Positions 53,325-64,000 of a stretch of 64,000 bases of DNA are shown one piece after another. Position numbers and translations under genes: made by a program. Origin of the DNA: Dichomitus squalens LYAD-421 SS1 (Eukaryota > Basidiomycota > Agaricomycetes > Polyporales > Polyporaceae); the NCBI RefSeq assembly GCF_000275845.1, contig NW_006766883.1, positions 2,673,107 to 2,737,106 of the forward strand. Direction: 5' to 3'. Position 1 is the stretch's first letter. Every line of letters starts with the position of its first letter. The notes below the pieces were generated by a model that was not told where the DNA came from, made no database searches, and saw nothing but the letters and a program-made list of their open reading frames with translations.

Positions 53325-55409
53325 ATGTCCAACTTCACGCTCGTAGACCCGAAGGGATGGGACTGCGACCTACAATCAGTGTGTCTCGCTCTCATCTACT
53401 GCCAAGACATTTCACCCACATGGCATGGCTGACTGCAGGTGTATTCGGCGTATATGGGCCATTTTCAGCTGCATAACATACCATGGTCAGCACTTGAAGC
53501 GTTATTTTCAGTGTATACGATAGTTCAAACATATTACATAGGTATGACCGTTCGTGGGGCATCTTCTTCGAGTCTTTCGAAGAGTTCCTCACCTTCTCAT
53601 GGCCAACGATCACTGTGACCGACGCTTGGACCGGCCGGGCACATATCGTGGTCCGCATCTCTGCCGTCGGTGCTTTTCTTAAGATGCTCAAGACGAGGTA
53701 TGGTGTCTTCAAAGGAGACGTCGACGACTGAAACTAGCTCACGGTTCATCTCCGTAGGTTTGGTGAAACACTGCCCATGGTCGAGAACATCCTTCGAATA
53801 ACGCCTTTCGAGACCTCGCAACGACACATGCGCACAATCTCCGAGTATGCGACGTACAAGAAGGTCTTCCAAACTCTCCCTGCGGTTCTCCTGGCAGCAC
53901 AGAAAGTCCGGGTTCGGAACGGCGAACCCAAGGCCGTCCGCGAGCTGTGGGCTTCCAAGGACAAAACTTTCCTGGCTCTAGACTTCGAATGGTCTGAACG
54001 CAATACTGCGTCGTGCATAGAATGGGGCTACGCTGCCGTACGCTGCGGTCACCTGGACACGTCAGTACCAAGTATCAGTTGACCTTTGTACCACGCTGAG
54101 ACGGCGCGTATGTTCTCGTTCCAACAGAGCGGGAGCGTGGCCCCCTGATCCCGAACCAAACTACAGGTGAGTGGGTACCCTCTCGCAGGGTCCTGATCAC
54201 TTCCCCACGCGTGATGCGTCGGGCTGACGGAACGCCGTCCTAGACGTGGGCACTATATTGTCTCGGAGTATGCGGACAAGGTCCACAACAAGATGAAGCC
54301 GAGCTTCCCGTGGGCGGTAAGTGTTCCCTGTCACACGATTCTGTGTAGAACCCCGTTCTCATTTCGCTCCTTCCTAGTACGCGGTATGCAGTCGTTCGGC
54401 GTGTTGCCAGCTTCTCGCGCTCGGTTCCTGGAATCTGACGAGACTACCATACAGTTCGGCGAAAGCCAGGTCATCTCGAAGGCCAAACTTCTTCAGATAA
54501 TCCAGGCCATCGTCAGGTAACTCAACCTCGGAATCACCGCTCAGTAACTCGCCATCTGAAATTCTGTTCTACCTACAGCAGTCTGATCAGCCCCGATTCG
54601 GAGACAATAACCAACGTTCTGGTGTTGGTCACGCACGGAACAACAGGCGACCTGCGTCGCTTAGAAGAGATGAAGATCAGTACGTTCGCAGCTCGTCTTC
54701 TCCTGCACCCCATCGCGCCCACCCACGCGCCGACCGCGGGTCCCAGTCGAACTGAATACATTGTCACACAGAACTCCCGCACAACCTCCTCGTCCTTGAC
54801 ACGATGGCGTTCGAGCGGCAGCTCTACGCGGCCGGCCTGCGTGGTGCGATGCAGGAAGCCTCCGGGCGTCCCCGCGACCAGGGGTCCAGCCTCTCGCTCA
54901 ACGCGATGCTCCAATCTCTCGGCGTCGACATTCACCGCGTGCTTCACAACGCCGGCAACGCAGCATTCATGACGCTCCTCGGCCTCCAGCTTCTCTTCGA
55001 TCCTGACACGAAGGTGCCGACGCCCAAGACCCCCAACGGCATGGCTGCCATGGCACGAAGCTCGAAGGGGTCCCCGTCCGTGCCTCCAGCGATCGCGTTT
55101 GTGCCGCCCCCGGCGGTAGCGTTTCCGCCGATGGGAATGATACCCCCTGTTACGTTTCCTGGTATGAGGCTCTCGCCCGATGTGTACGCCGACATGGCTG
55201 GGAACCGTGCGTCCTACTTCCCGGCGCAGCGGACCATCAGCGACTTCCGCGACAACCGGCCCTCGTCTGCATCTGGTAGTCCCGGGAGGCTCCCCGGCCG
55301 GCAGCGCGTGAACTCGACGAATGCCGTCAATGAGCTGGGGGAGAAGATGAACACGATGCATGTCAAGGCCCGGACGACGGATCCTGGGACCCCTCCACAC
55401 TCTCGGTAA
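53325..55409 (+). CDS. Gfd2/YDR514C-like RNase H-fold protein
   Basis: Ten exons: 53325-53378, 53439-53485, 53542-53697, 53758-54060, 54128-54166, 54244-54316, 54378-54383, 54455-54516, 54579-54679, 54772-55409; 492 residues. Exon 7 is 6 nt (Tyr-Ala). The central domain resembles the Gfd2/YDR514C family with an exonuclease-like RNase H fold: TFLALDFEWSERNTASCIEW (acidic pair D-x-E), RRGHYIVSEYADKVHN, YAFGESQVISKAKLLQ, LVLVTHGTTGDLRRLEEM, NLLVLDTMAFERQLY, and GVDIHRVLHNAGNAAFMTLL, the last matching the terminal catalytic-type helix. In yeast Gfd2 is linked to mRNA export, but catalytic activity of the family is not settled. The N-terminus (about 140 residues) is unassigned. The C-terminal 150 residues are Pro/Met/Ala-rich and likely disordered. 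ATG 53325 opens the first exon directly upstream of a good GTGTGT donor. Confidence 0.82.
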
Positions 55410-55635
55410 ATCCCCTCTCACAAAACACCCACAGAGAACCGCGTTTGCACCCGCGCATATCCACATTCTGTGCATGCGTCATTCTACATGCACTCTGTAT
55501 TCGGACTGTACGGACTTCGGCCTGACACAAGATCTTGGGACTTTGTACGCGCGCATGTAACGAGACTGTCACGTTTTTCTTCCATCGATAACCCTCGGAC
55601 GATAGCGAATATATAATTCTCCTATGTACAACGCC

Positions 55636-57605
55636 CTACACGACGGTATAGTTTTCCACGGCGATAGTCGCGTCCTCCGAAAACACGACGTCGCCGCCAT
55701 CGACACGTGCCACTGATGCAACCTTAACCCCCGCAATGCTGCCCTGGCCAACAAACGACACCCTAACCGGGAAGAAGACACCGGCGTCGTCCCCGCCGAC
55801 CGAGAACTCGAGAGACCCAGACTTTTCTTCCGCATTGATAAGCGGGATGTTCCAGTCGAGCGAGTGGCTCGAAGAGTTTAGTGCCCAATCCCCCGTATGG
55901 GAGGAGACTGTGGGATACGACCCGTCACTAGACATAAGTCAGATGTGTATACAAACACGAACAGCTGGACAGCATGTTACGCACGGTAGTGGGATTGAGA
56001 TCACCACGTCATGCAAAGTGACGCCCTCGTTCTCGAGCTCGTACTCAATGTTTACGTCGCAAGTGCCATCGTTGGACGGTGTCGGCCAGCAATTGACTGC
56101 AATACGAAAGAGGCCGTAGAAGTCAGCATTCCAGGCCCGGACAAAGCAACTCTCACGATCGGTGAGCGGCAGAAGACTGTCTGGTAAACTCACTCGACAT
56201 AGGCACATAGGTCTCGTCTTTTCCGGCGTATCTCCACTTGAGTACCGCAAGGGGCTGGCCAATCGGGAACGAGCGCGAAGGATCCTTGAGCGCAACGACA
56301 CGGTCCCTGTTCGCTACGAACTTGCCAACGTTCGGATGTTGCTTGAACTGAAGCTCTGGTCCGAAGCTCGCAGGGGCAGGGGCGAGGCTCAGCTTGACGC
56401 GGCCCAGGTCCGCATCAGAGATCTGCAGGTTCATGTCCCCGCGAAGCTCTAGGTTGTTGAGACCGCCTTCGCGCACGAGTTCCAGGTTGAGGTACTCTTT
56501 GATAACGACGTGAACGCTGTGCGCATGGTTCATCAGACGAAATGAAAGCCCTGATGCCGGGGACACATGGTTTTACCTCTCGGCCTCCACAGGGGGCAAG
56601 CTTCCACGCTCATTCTTATGTGCAGCAACAGGTTCTGGAGTGTTCGAGACGGCGGGGGTAGCGGGTGCGGACATGTCTTCAGACAGGAGCGCTTCTCCAC
56701 CGAGGGCATCCAAAAGGGCCGACTGCTGCGACTTCTTGGCACCAAGCTTCATACCGCTCCCCTTGAATGCCGGCGCGCGTAAGCTGGACGGCGCGGGTGA
56801 TGCCGTACGTTGAGGCGTGGGGGCGTTGAACTCGCGTTGAGGTACCGCAGAGTAGCCAGAAATCCCGCCACCTAGGTAGCTTCCACCGGACGGACCACCG
56901 GCAGCGGCACGCCTCTGCTGCTCGCGACGCTGCATCTCCAGCTGCTTGGCGCGGCGCTTTAGCTCCTCCTTTGCTTCCGCCTCCTTGTTCTATTACCGCA
57001 GTGAAAGGTTAGAGGGGGGATAGTAGCTTGCGGAATGAGGGTAAGGACGCACCCGAGCAATGATATCCTGGATCTTCTCCTCGTGACTCTCCATCTCCAG
57101 CACATTGCGCACCTGCATGAGGTTGACCTGCTCCCTGTATCCCAGGCTCACAATCTCATCAAATGCGCTCAACAGCTCGAATGCGTTTTTCAAAATCTCG
57201 CGCTGCTCCGCGCTCCTGCACATGTCTGATACGACGCGCGCGAAGAGGTGGAGTGTCTCGATATCTTGCAGAATGTTTGACGCTTTGTTCGTGATGAGGA
57301 GGATGTACAGGTCCTCCAGCGGTTGATATACATAACGAACATCAGAGGTTTCAACGGATGTGTGTTGCGTTCCGGTGGGAATAAGTTTCGGGAAGGAAGC
57401 GAGGAGGGACTCTATCCTCGCTCTCGACATATCGCGGAATTGACGAGATATTACGGCTGGAGACGGTCTCCATAAGTCTATCAGAGTAGGCTGTCATGAG
57501 AGACATACCCTTGCCGCCCTTTGTACATATCGACGCTGCGAGGACAACCTGGCCGAGATGTTATAATTGAGCGTTCTCCTGCTAGCTCGAGATGTTGCCT
57601 ACCAT
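55636..57605 (-). CDS. RET2: Coatomer subunit delta (delta-COP)
   Basis: Seven exons: 57605-57603, 57548-57509, 57456-57053, 56989-56577, 56516-56194, 56096-55985, 55927-55636; 528 residues (human delta-COP 511). The first coding exon is the ATG alone. Joining gives the classic start MVVLAASICTKGGKAVISRQ, then FRDMSRARIESLLASFPKL (longin domain), RYVYQPLEDLYILLITNK and LHLFARVVSD. An ELKRRAKQLEMQRREQQRR helix follows, then a Gly/Ser/Pro linker and the mu-homology domain: SVHVVIKEYLNLELVREGGL, NNLELRGDMNLQISD, FKQHPNVGKF, INCWPTPSNDGTCDVNIEYE, NSSSHSLDWNIPLIN. The end VVFSEDATIAVENYTVV fits the family. Delta-COP is part of the COPI coat for Golgi-to-ER retrieval and is essential. Symbol by orthology to yeast Ret2. 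Confidence 0.95.
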
Positions 57606-58061
57606 GGCGGATCCAAGCGCACGACCTGCCTATAATCCTGTCGTCTTCGTCAAGCAGAGGGTCCCGTAGACACGGCGTGAGGTCGTAAAAGATGGTCGTG
57701 CAGACGATCTGAGTTGGAGAAGGTACAGGCGTTCGATGAGCTTGCCGAGTCCGGAGACGCGACGTGTCGACACAGACGGGCGTCTAATGTTGCCCGCATA
57801 GCGTCCACCAACCACAAATGAGAGTGATTGGTTGCCGACATGGAGCCCTCAGGCTGATGTTTGGCGAATGCAGAGTCTCCCTGAGAGACATATGTGCATA
57901 CTCGTCGGGCTCAAAGACGGGCGTGATATGGATGTGATTTACATCAAGCATGTAGGACTACATAGCGGCCCCGACGAACGCGGGCCAGACATTGTTCATA
58001 CATTGTTGCATGACGGCTTCAGCTGCCCTTGGATAATCCCTCCGACTACAACAGCAACTCT
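57606..58061. other. Upstream gap of coatomer gene
   Basis: 456 bp holding the delta-COP promoter and the 3' UTR of the reductase gene. No other supported feature. Confidence 0.4.
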
Positions 58062-60332
58062 TCAGATGAATGTCGGATTGAATCGGACGGACGTATCAAG
58101 AGAAGCACGCCCGTAAGTCGTCTGGGGCGCAAAGTATATTATTCCCTGGCACAAAATTTAAGCGGAGCATACGCACCCATGGGGTTGGTTTATTCTCGAG
58201 AATATGCTCAATCTTCTCCAGGACCTCTGGTGTCAGCTTGGGAATGACATCTAGCGCCTTCAGGTTGTCGACGATCTGTTCTGGCTTCGAGGCCCCAAGT
58301 ATAACCGTACTCGTGTTCGGGTTGACCGCCAGCCACGCCAGCGCGAGGTGCTGCACACCACATCCGAGTTCTGATGGAGGCGGTGACAGGTGGCGCCGAG
58401 ACGAATGCGATATCCATCAGCATGCGAACCGTCACGACGTGCGGCCAGGGTCGAGAAAAAAGCCTCCCTACCCCTGGACGGCTTCTTACCTTTCTCAGCG
58501 AACTCGCTCAACTGCTTCACCTTCTCGATTTCCCTCTGGCCTTCCTCGCTCTGGAGCTTCTCCAGTCGCGTCTTAAAGAAGTCCGCGTGGACGGCGAAGC
58601 GGGAGTCCGAGGGGATGCCGTTGTTGTACTGAAGTGCAGCCGAGCCCAGTCATACCGACCATGAGCGCACACACACGCAGACCATACAGAACCCCGTAAG
58701 GGAAAGCGAGGCTGTTGAACAAGCTTGTCGTGGGCGTGGAAATAAACTACATTCACGCACCTTGCCAGTCAGGAGGCCCCTGGCGAGGCCCGACCACACG
58801 GTCGTTCCGATCGAATAGTTCTTGTACAGGGGCCTGCATGAGTGACGAGTGGAACCCACGGCGCATGTGCACGAAGGTTCAGCGTTCAAGGCCCGCAGAA
58901 CGATAACTTTGAACCAAGTGGCACTCACGCGTATTCCTTCTCTGGACGCTCGCGGTGGAACATGCTGAGGGAACGTCGTGTCAGACGGAGCGAGGACGAT
59001 CCGGTAATGCACCGGGACGATGATGGACGCACTTGTGTTGACATTGCTCGGCGATAGGAGCAATCAGACCCAGCTTCGAGGCGACGTCTGGGAAGTCCAG
59101 GTTCGAGAAGACATGTGAAGGGAACCGTCAGCATGAGCAACCAGGGTCCAGTCGGACGACACACGCACGGTACGCTTCTTCGATCTCGTGCGCAGACCAT
59201 TCGGACGTTGCCCAGTAGAAGGCCTGCACCGCGAGCGCACGAGACAATGTGTGCATGTGAGTTAAGGAATCGGGCGGCGACAACACTGCTCCCGCGAACC
59301 GCAGGAACCATGAACCCCGTCGCCGTGAGGCATGGGAAATGTGGTTCGAGAAGCTACGCAGTAGAAGGCGAATTTTTTCAAGTGAATGAGGGAACGTACC
59401 CAGCCTTGGTCGATGACGAAGTTGAACGCGCGAACAATTTCCTCCATTGGCACTGCGATATGCCGCAGTGGGCAGCATGAGCAACATGAGGCAGGAACAG
59501 CAACAATGACCACGTAATCTGAAGAGCTAACTCACCGCTGTGGTCAGGGCGATGCGCGAATATCACGTCCACGTAGTCGAGCTGCAGCCGTTCAAGACAC
59601 TTCTTAGTCCCTTCGATGATGCTGCACCCCGCGCCGGCGGAGATAGAAGCATTCAGCTCGCGGCATGATCGGGAGCCAATTCGAAGGGTGGAGGACGCTA
59701 CTTACTGTTTCCTGGAGAGACCAGTGTCGTTCGGGCCCTTACCGCCCCAGAAAATCTTCGTTGACACTATGATATCGGTTCGCTTCACATCGAGTTCTTT
59801 GAATACGCGACCCCTAGCGGCGTGAATAGATCATTACGGTCAGGCCCTATGATCTTGAGAGGAAACGGGGAACCACTCTACATTTCAAGTTCCGCCTTTC
59901 CCTCCGCATATCCTTCGGCGGTATCGAACCTATCGGAAGGTCACGTCAAACTGCCACATCTCGACAACAAGTGACGTTTGATCCGTACATGTTGATACCA
60001 TGTTCGAGGGCAGTCTTGATGCATTCCTACATCCCATTTTGTATGGTTAGGACAGGCACTTTTATATACGAAGACCGTTTGATCGATCTAGAGGTTCCAC
60101 CGAGCAACACATACCTTCACTGGATCACCTACCACAGTGGCACCGTAGGTCAACCCTGTGCATCCACAGCCCCGAAGTTCAGCCTCGTGTTGCTTCAGCG
60201 GGAGAGGTGGGCGACCCCCTGGCAACGTGGCAGTTGTCACGTACAAGCTCCCAAGGAGAACAAAGGCACGCGAAGTCCGCTCGGACCCAATCTCCTGAAT
60301 GGCATCCCCTTGGTTTCGTATACGAAAGACAT
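58062..60332 (-). CDS. Aldo-keto reductase, K+ channel beta-subunit family
   Basis: Fourteen exons: 60332-60245, 60155-60115, 60026-59989, 59929-59882, 59813-59706, 59621-59536, 59452-59400, 59223-59169, 59087-59033, 58964-58929, 58833-58761, 58628-58490, 58370-58177, 58121-58062; 357 residues. It is an NADPH-dependent oxidoreductase with a TIM barrel (AKR6-like). Landmarks: FRRLGPSGLRVPLFSLGAWL, FDTAEGYAEGKAELEMG (catalytic Asp and Tyr), VSTKIFWGGKGPNDTGLSRK (catalytic Lys), YVDVIFAHRPDHSVPMEE, FYWATSEWSAHEIEEAYH, AEQCQHNMFHRERPEKEY, TVWSGLARGLLTGK, STVILGASKPEQIVDN. The C-terminus (ENKPTPW joined to TTYGRASL) matches the family only after a 55-bp intron. Fungal members are soluble reductases of carbonyl compounds and are not known to serve ion channels. 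It is unusually intron-rich for its size. Confidence 0.92.
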
Positions 60333-61424
60333 CTGGGATCGGAAGTTGAGGATGTCAACAATCTGTGATTCAGATGTCCTGAACCTTGAGTGGACGCGGC
60401 TCCTTCACGGAAGGCAAATGAACTTGCAATTGCAGGTGTAGGTCAAGGTGCAGATGGCGATGGCGTCGGCGTCGATTGCGCGGGCAACTGAAGCATTCAG
60501 CCGCGCCGTTCTGATGGGCTGCTGAGTTTTATACCCGCGGTGAGCTCAACGATAGGACGATTCGCGGGACTCCGTGGTCGGGAAATCCCTTCTGGTAATA
60601 GACACATAAGCCTGTGTATCCGGCCCGGATGGTCTGATAGCGGCGTCGACTACCGGCTCATGCTTCTTAAGGTCAGATTCCATTGCTTATACCGCAACAA
60701 TGCCAATATTGTGAAACATCTGGCGGCCACTAAGCTCACGCAAAAGGCCGAACAAACCACTCATATCTCGAACAGAGAGACCCCATGGTTGGAGTCACAT
60801 TTGAGCGCGTCTACGCATCCTTCGATGGTGATAATGTCATCGAGAAGAACAACATGGAGCTGCTGACCGGGAAGGTCAGCTTCACAATTACCTCCCAGGA
60901 GATTCATAACGTGCATGGAGAGCCCAGAACGTCAGAAACTGCCTGATTGTCAGTGTCGCCGCCTGTGAGGATTCAAGAAGAACACAAAAGGCAGTGACGG
61001 GAGAGCGGAATGACATCGAAGATTGGAAGTAGGCACGAAGATGATAACGACCAGTGCCAATGAGACGAACGAGAGACTGTGGTTAGTGAGATTAATTTAC
61101 GTACAATATGAGAAGAAGTTGGAGCACACACACGAAGTCATACAACGGCGAATGACCTAGCTCCAATCCATCTTGACGGTTTCTTCGCGTCGCAAACGTC
61201 AAGCAGCGTGCGTGGAGGAAGTCACGATGGACGTCGTGGTCGGGGGAACGTCCAGGGTCGGCATTAACTTGTCGCTTCGAACCACTTCCGTCACTTGGTT
61301 CAGTTTGGTAGGAGGCGTGGGAGACAGTCCTGCCTAAAACAGACGAGTGCGCCTCCAGTTGCTCGACTGCCGAAGCGAGGTCTCCACTATCGCCTTTGTA
61401 ACAGCACGTCGTTGAATACTGCCC
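60333..61424. other. 1.1-kb intergenic gap
   Basis: Contains divergent promoters for the reductase and the fasciclin gene. No frame I can support. Confidence 0.4.
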
Positions 61425-62286
61425 ATGCGCCTGCAACTTCTCTCCTTACTTGTGCTGCCCTTTCTGGCTTCAGCGTCCACCGACGAACAAATGGTACTCC
61501 CCGGCGCTGACAAGGAACCCTTTGTCCCGGTCGTGAATTCCGGGAAGCCGTCACTCGCGGACTTGCTCACCATTGAGCCGTCCGCGTCAATCTTCTACTC
61601 ATACGCCCGGGAACTCGAGCTTAGCCAGCTCCTCAGCAATCCGAATGCTCAGAATACCCTCCTCGTCCCGACGAACAAGGCTGTGATTGCCCTTCCTCGG
61701 AAGCCGTATGTACCCCAACCTCATGTCCTGCAGTGCAATCGTATTCTCAACATACTTTGCGCTTCCCCTTCCCTATGACATAGTCACGAAGATCCTAAGC
61801 CGCTGGACGATGGCGTCATTCTCTCAGAGGCAGAGTTCGATACCATTTCAAAGCAGAACGTTGAGCGTTGGGTGTCAGCGCATATCATTCCCGTAAGTCT
61901 TTATCTTACCCGCCTTCGTCCGAAGGCTTCTTAGCCGCCAGCCATCCACATTGCTGACGGAGCGCTGGGCGTGTGCTACCTCTTTCAGCAGTCGCCGATA
62001 TCACTGACGTCGGACGGCGAGTTCGAGACCCTGCTATCGGGAAGGAACGTCACCTTTACGGTTGTTGATGGAGACTCGGACGCGCCGGAATGGAGGCGCG
62101 CTCTGCTCGACGGCTCCGTGCATCTAACGGATATGAAAGAGGTGAGTATTTCTGCCCCGATTGTCGCCCTGGTGTAACACCGGGGCCGACGGTCTTAGTA
62201 GGCCATTGCTTATGACGGATGGTTCTCCCGTGCAGGCGTCCAATGGGGTGATGTACATCCTCGATGGCACAGTCACGGTTGACTAG
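61425..62286 (+). CDS. Secreted fasciclin (FAS1)-domain protein
   Basis: Four exons: 61425-61705, 61784-61892, 61989-62141, 62236-62286; 197 residues. It begins with a signal peptide (MRLQLLSLLVLPFLASAS). One FAS1 domain follows: PSLADLLTIEPSASIFYSYA, ARELELSQLLS, NTLLVPTNKAVIALPRKP (H1-type motif), SEAEFDTISKQNVERWVSAH, IIPQSPISL, GRNVTFTVVDGD, and NGVMYILDGTVTVD (H2-like end). FAS1 domains act in cell adhesion and cell-wall contact; in mushrooms secreted versions occur in development and wood-degrading secretomes. There is no GPI signal, so it is probably free or wall-bound. The acceptor at 61988 could shift by three bases (CAG repeat), adding or removing one Gln. Confidence 0.9.
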
Positions 62287-64000
62287 GACCCTTCTGTAGG
62301 ACCCTGACCTTGTTTTCTCACTGTTCTCCTTGTGCACCACTGCTTCTCTGTATTACTAGCATCACAATTTAACGTGGTTGGCCATATTCAACTGGGACGA
62401 CTGCTGACCATCTACTGCGCACCGCGGTTGTCTGTCTCCGGCTTAAGCTTCTCCTGGCATCTCATCAAACCCAGCCACCGATAGGGGTAGGTAGCGCTGG
62501 TCGTGCTTCCGAAGGTTACGTTCTGCTCAAACGTTCTCCAAATTATTGACGTCCACGCCCGTTGTTGTGGGACTTTCGACGGACGGAACGGCTCCCCCTC
62601 CAGTCACAGGCGCATCGGACATGATCTACATGTGTGCTTGACCAGGGCGCCGGGGGCGCGCTCGCGAGAGTGCTTCTATGCAAACACGCTAGGTCCCTCG
62701 CCGCTTGTTTGAAGTCCGGTGTTTGCGGGTAATATGAGTTTGCATGCGGTGGCAGGACGAGTCAGGGACGCCCGATCTTGATTCGTCTCGTATGTATCAT
62801 GTATCTGCATGTCCTTTGTCCGCGTACTCACACCCTGTCACAAGGTCAATTTGTCAACTGCGACATCGTCTCAGTCCATGGCCACAGACCGCATTCGGCT
62901 ACCGTTAGACTGCTACATGCGTGTTTATAGGGCTACTGGTCTACGACCCTGAGCCAGGGGTAAGCAAGGCCCAGATACGACCATTGTGCTTCTGTTTACT
63001 TCTCATATCTCAGGGTCGGTCGTACGATGATCAGCAGGGCATTGGCATAAAACAAGTCGGCCATCTGGGCGACGCAAGTCGGTAGGTACCGAATGACTAG
63101 TGACTGCATATAGTACTAAACACGCCGTGCGATCCCGCGTCCAATCCGGTTCCCCGCTCGACCATGTTTGTGTTCGTGCCTTGCAATCCAATATCAGCTC
63201 TCGTTCGCCTGCTATCCGCCTTTGGGTGAATTTTCGTTCATATGTACGTACGTGTGAGCGAGATATCGTAACATGCGCTCATAAGTGGACAGTATGCATC
63301 CAGGAGTTCGTTGCCACTATGCCATGCGCAATACTGCCGACGTCCAACTGATGAGATGCTAGTGATAGCGCTGTACGATGCGAATTTTGCATGACATGGC
63401 ATCGAAGCCAGTTACTTCGGCAGGCGCCACTACCCCCGCGGGAGAGATAGGCACGCAGAGGTTATCTTTTCCTCGGACGCGCGGGGCCATCTGGCATGAT
63501 AGTGAAGTTTGCCTTGCATCTGTCGTAGACGGTATCTGCATACAGAATGGCGTAGGTACCCTGAACCTTGTTTCCGGTTCCGAGAGTTTGAGAGGCATTA
63601 AAATGAATGGGATTGCGTACGAGAAAGATCCTTCAGAATTGTAACCTTCAGCAAATATAAGTATTTCCACAAAGGCAAACTGCAGGGGCAACATTGGTAC
63701 ATGTGGACGACATCGGACTATGTACATAGACGCCGGCGGCGTCTCGCGCGCAGATCGCTTCCTGGGCTATCCAACGCTCTCGAGCTCCATACTCCACTCA
63801 TCGCGAACCATCCTCGAATTACCTCTTGTACTGCCTGGATTGCCTATGAGGGAAGATCTGCGCGCTCAATTTTCGCCGTATGAACGCGCTACTACTCAGG
63901 CGGCCTAGGCAGTGATCGTCTATCGCTTCCTGGATGATGGTGACGTGAAGCTCGGTCAGCGCATGGCGTCGTGACCGTCTGCCTCTTGTCAAGCAACAGC
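62287..64000. other. Right edge, unassigned
   Basis: 1.7 kb to the window end. Both strands stay open around 63360-63720. The + strand frame 63378-63644 (MRILHDMASKPVTSAGATTP, then GIKMNGIAYEKDPSEL) and the overlapping minus frame each look partly protein-like, so a gene may begin or end here, but no family is recognised. Confidence 0.3.

Overview
This window looks like nuclear DNA of a mushroom-forming basidiomycete (Agaricomycetes; the order cannot be fixed from sequence alone). Protein-coding genes are dense and lie on both strands. Most are split by many 50-65 bp GT-AG introns, often with a CTGAC or CTAAC branch site just before the acceptor. The gene set is eukaryotic, and a DUF6535 relic, a family I know from mushroom genomes, points to the group. 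I rebuilt exon structures by hand by joining open frames at GT/AG sites and checking phase and family motifs. No transcript data were available, so exact junctions are predictions.

Left third (0.4-16.4 kb): an F-box-like gene, an NR2C2AP/TRA16-like gene, an intronless protein tyrosine phosphatase and a secreted Pro/Ser-rich protein. These are followed by the most distinctive block: three metal-transporter genes in a row on the + strand. A manganese-type cation diffusion facilitator (CDF) comes first, then an NRAMP transporter, then a second CDF that is clearly a duplicate of the first. Both CDFs carry the DxxxD pair expected of Mn transporters, and the NRAMP carries the DPGN and MPH metal-site motifs, so this reads as a manganese uptake/efflux module.

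Middle (16.5-41.8 kb): a large E2 ubiquitin-conjugating enzyme of the UBE2O/BIRC6 type (with an apparent one-base frameshift), divergent from a germinal-centre kinase; AP-3 delta adaptin; a 2-oxoglutarate/Fe(II) oxygenase; an NTF2-like export factor; and two large DEAH/DExH RNA helicases (Prp22/DHX8-like and DHX29/DHX57-like) arranged head to head with only 194 bp between their start codons.

Right third (42-64 kb): a decayed DUF6535 gene whose 62-bp intron has been hit by a 5'-truncated non-LTR retroelement with a 16-bp target-site duplication; a membrane-anchored Ser-rich protein; a cytochrome P450; the ubiquitin-L40 fusion gene; a Gfd2/YDR514C-like RNase H-fold protein; coatomer delta; an aldo-keto reductase of the potassium-channel beta family; and a secreted fasciclin-domain protein. 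Several 0.5-2.2 kb stretches hold nothing I can support.

Most genes here are housekeeping and not functionally linked. The transporter trio is the only set that plausibly works together as a unit.
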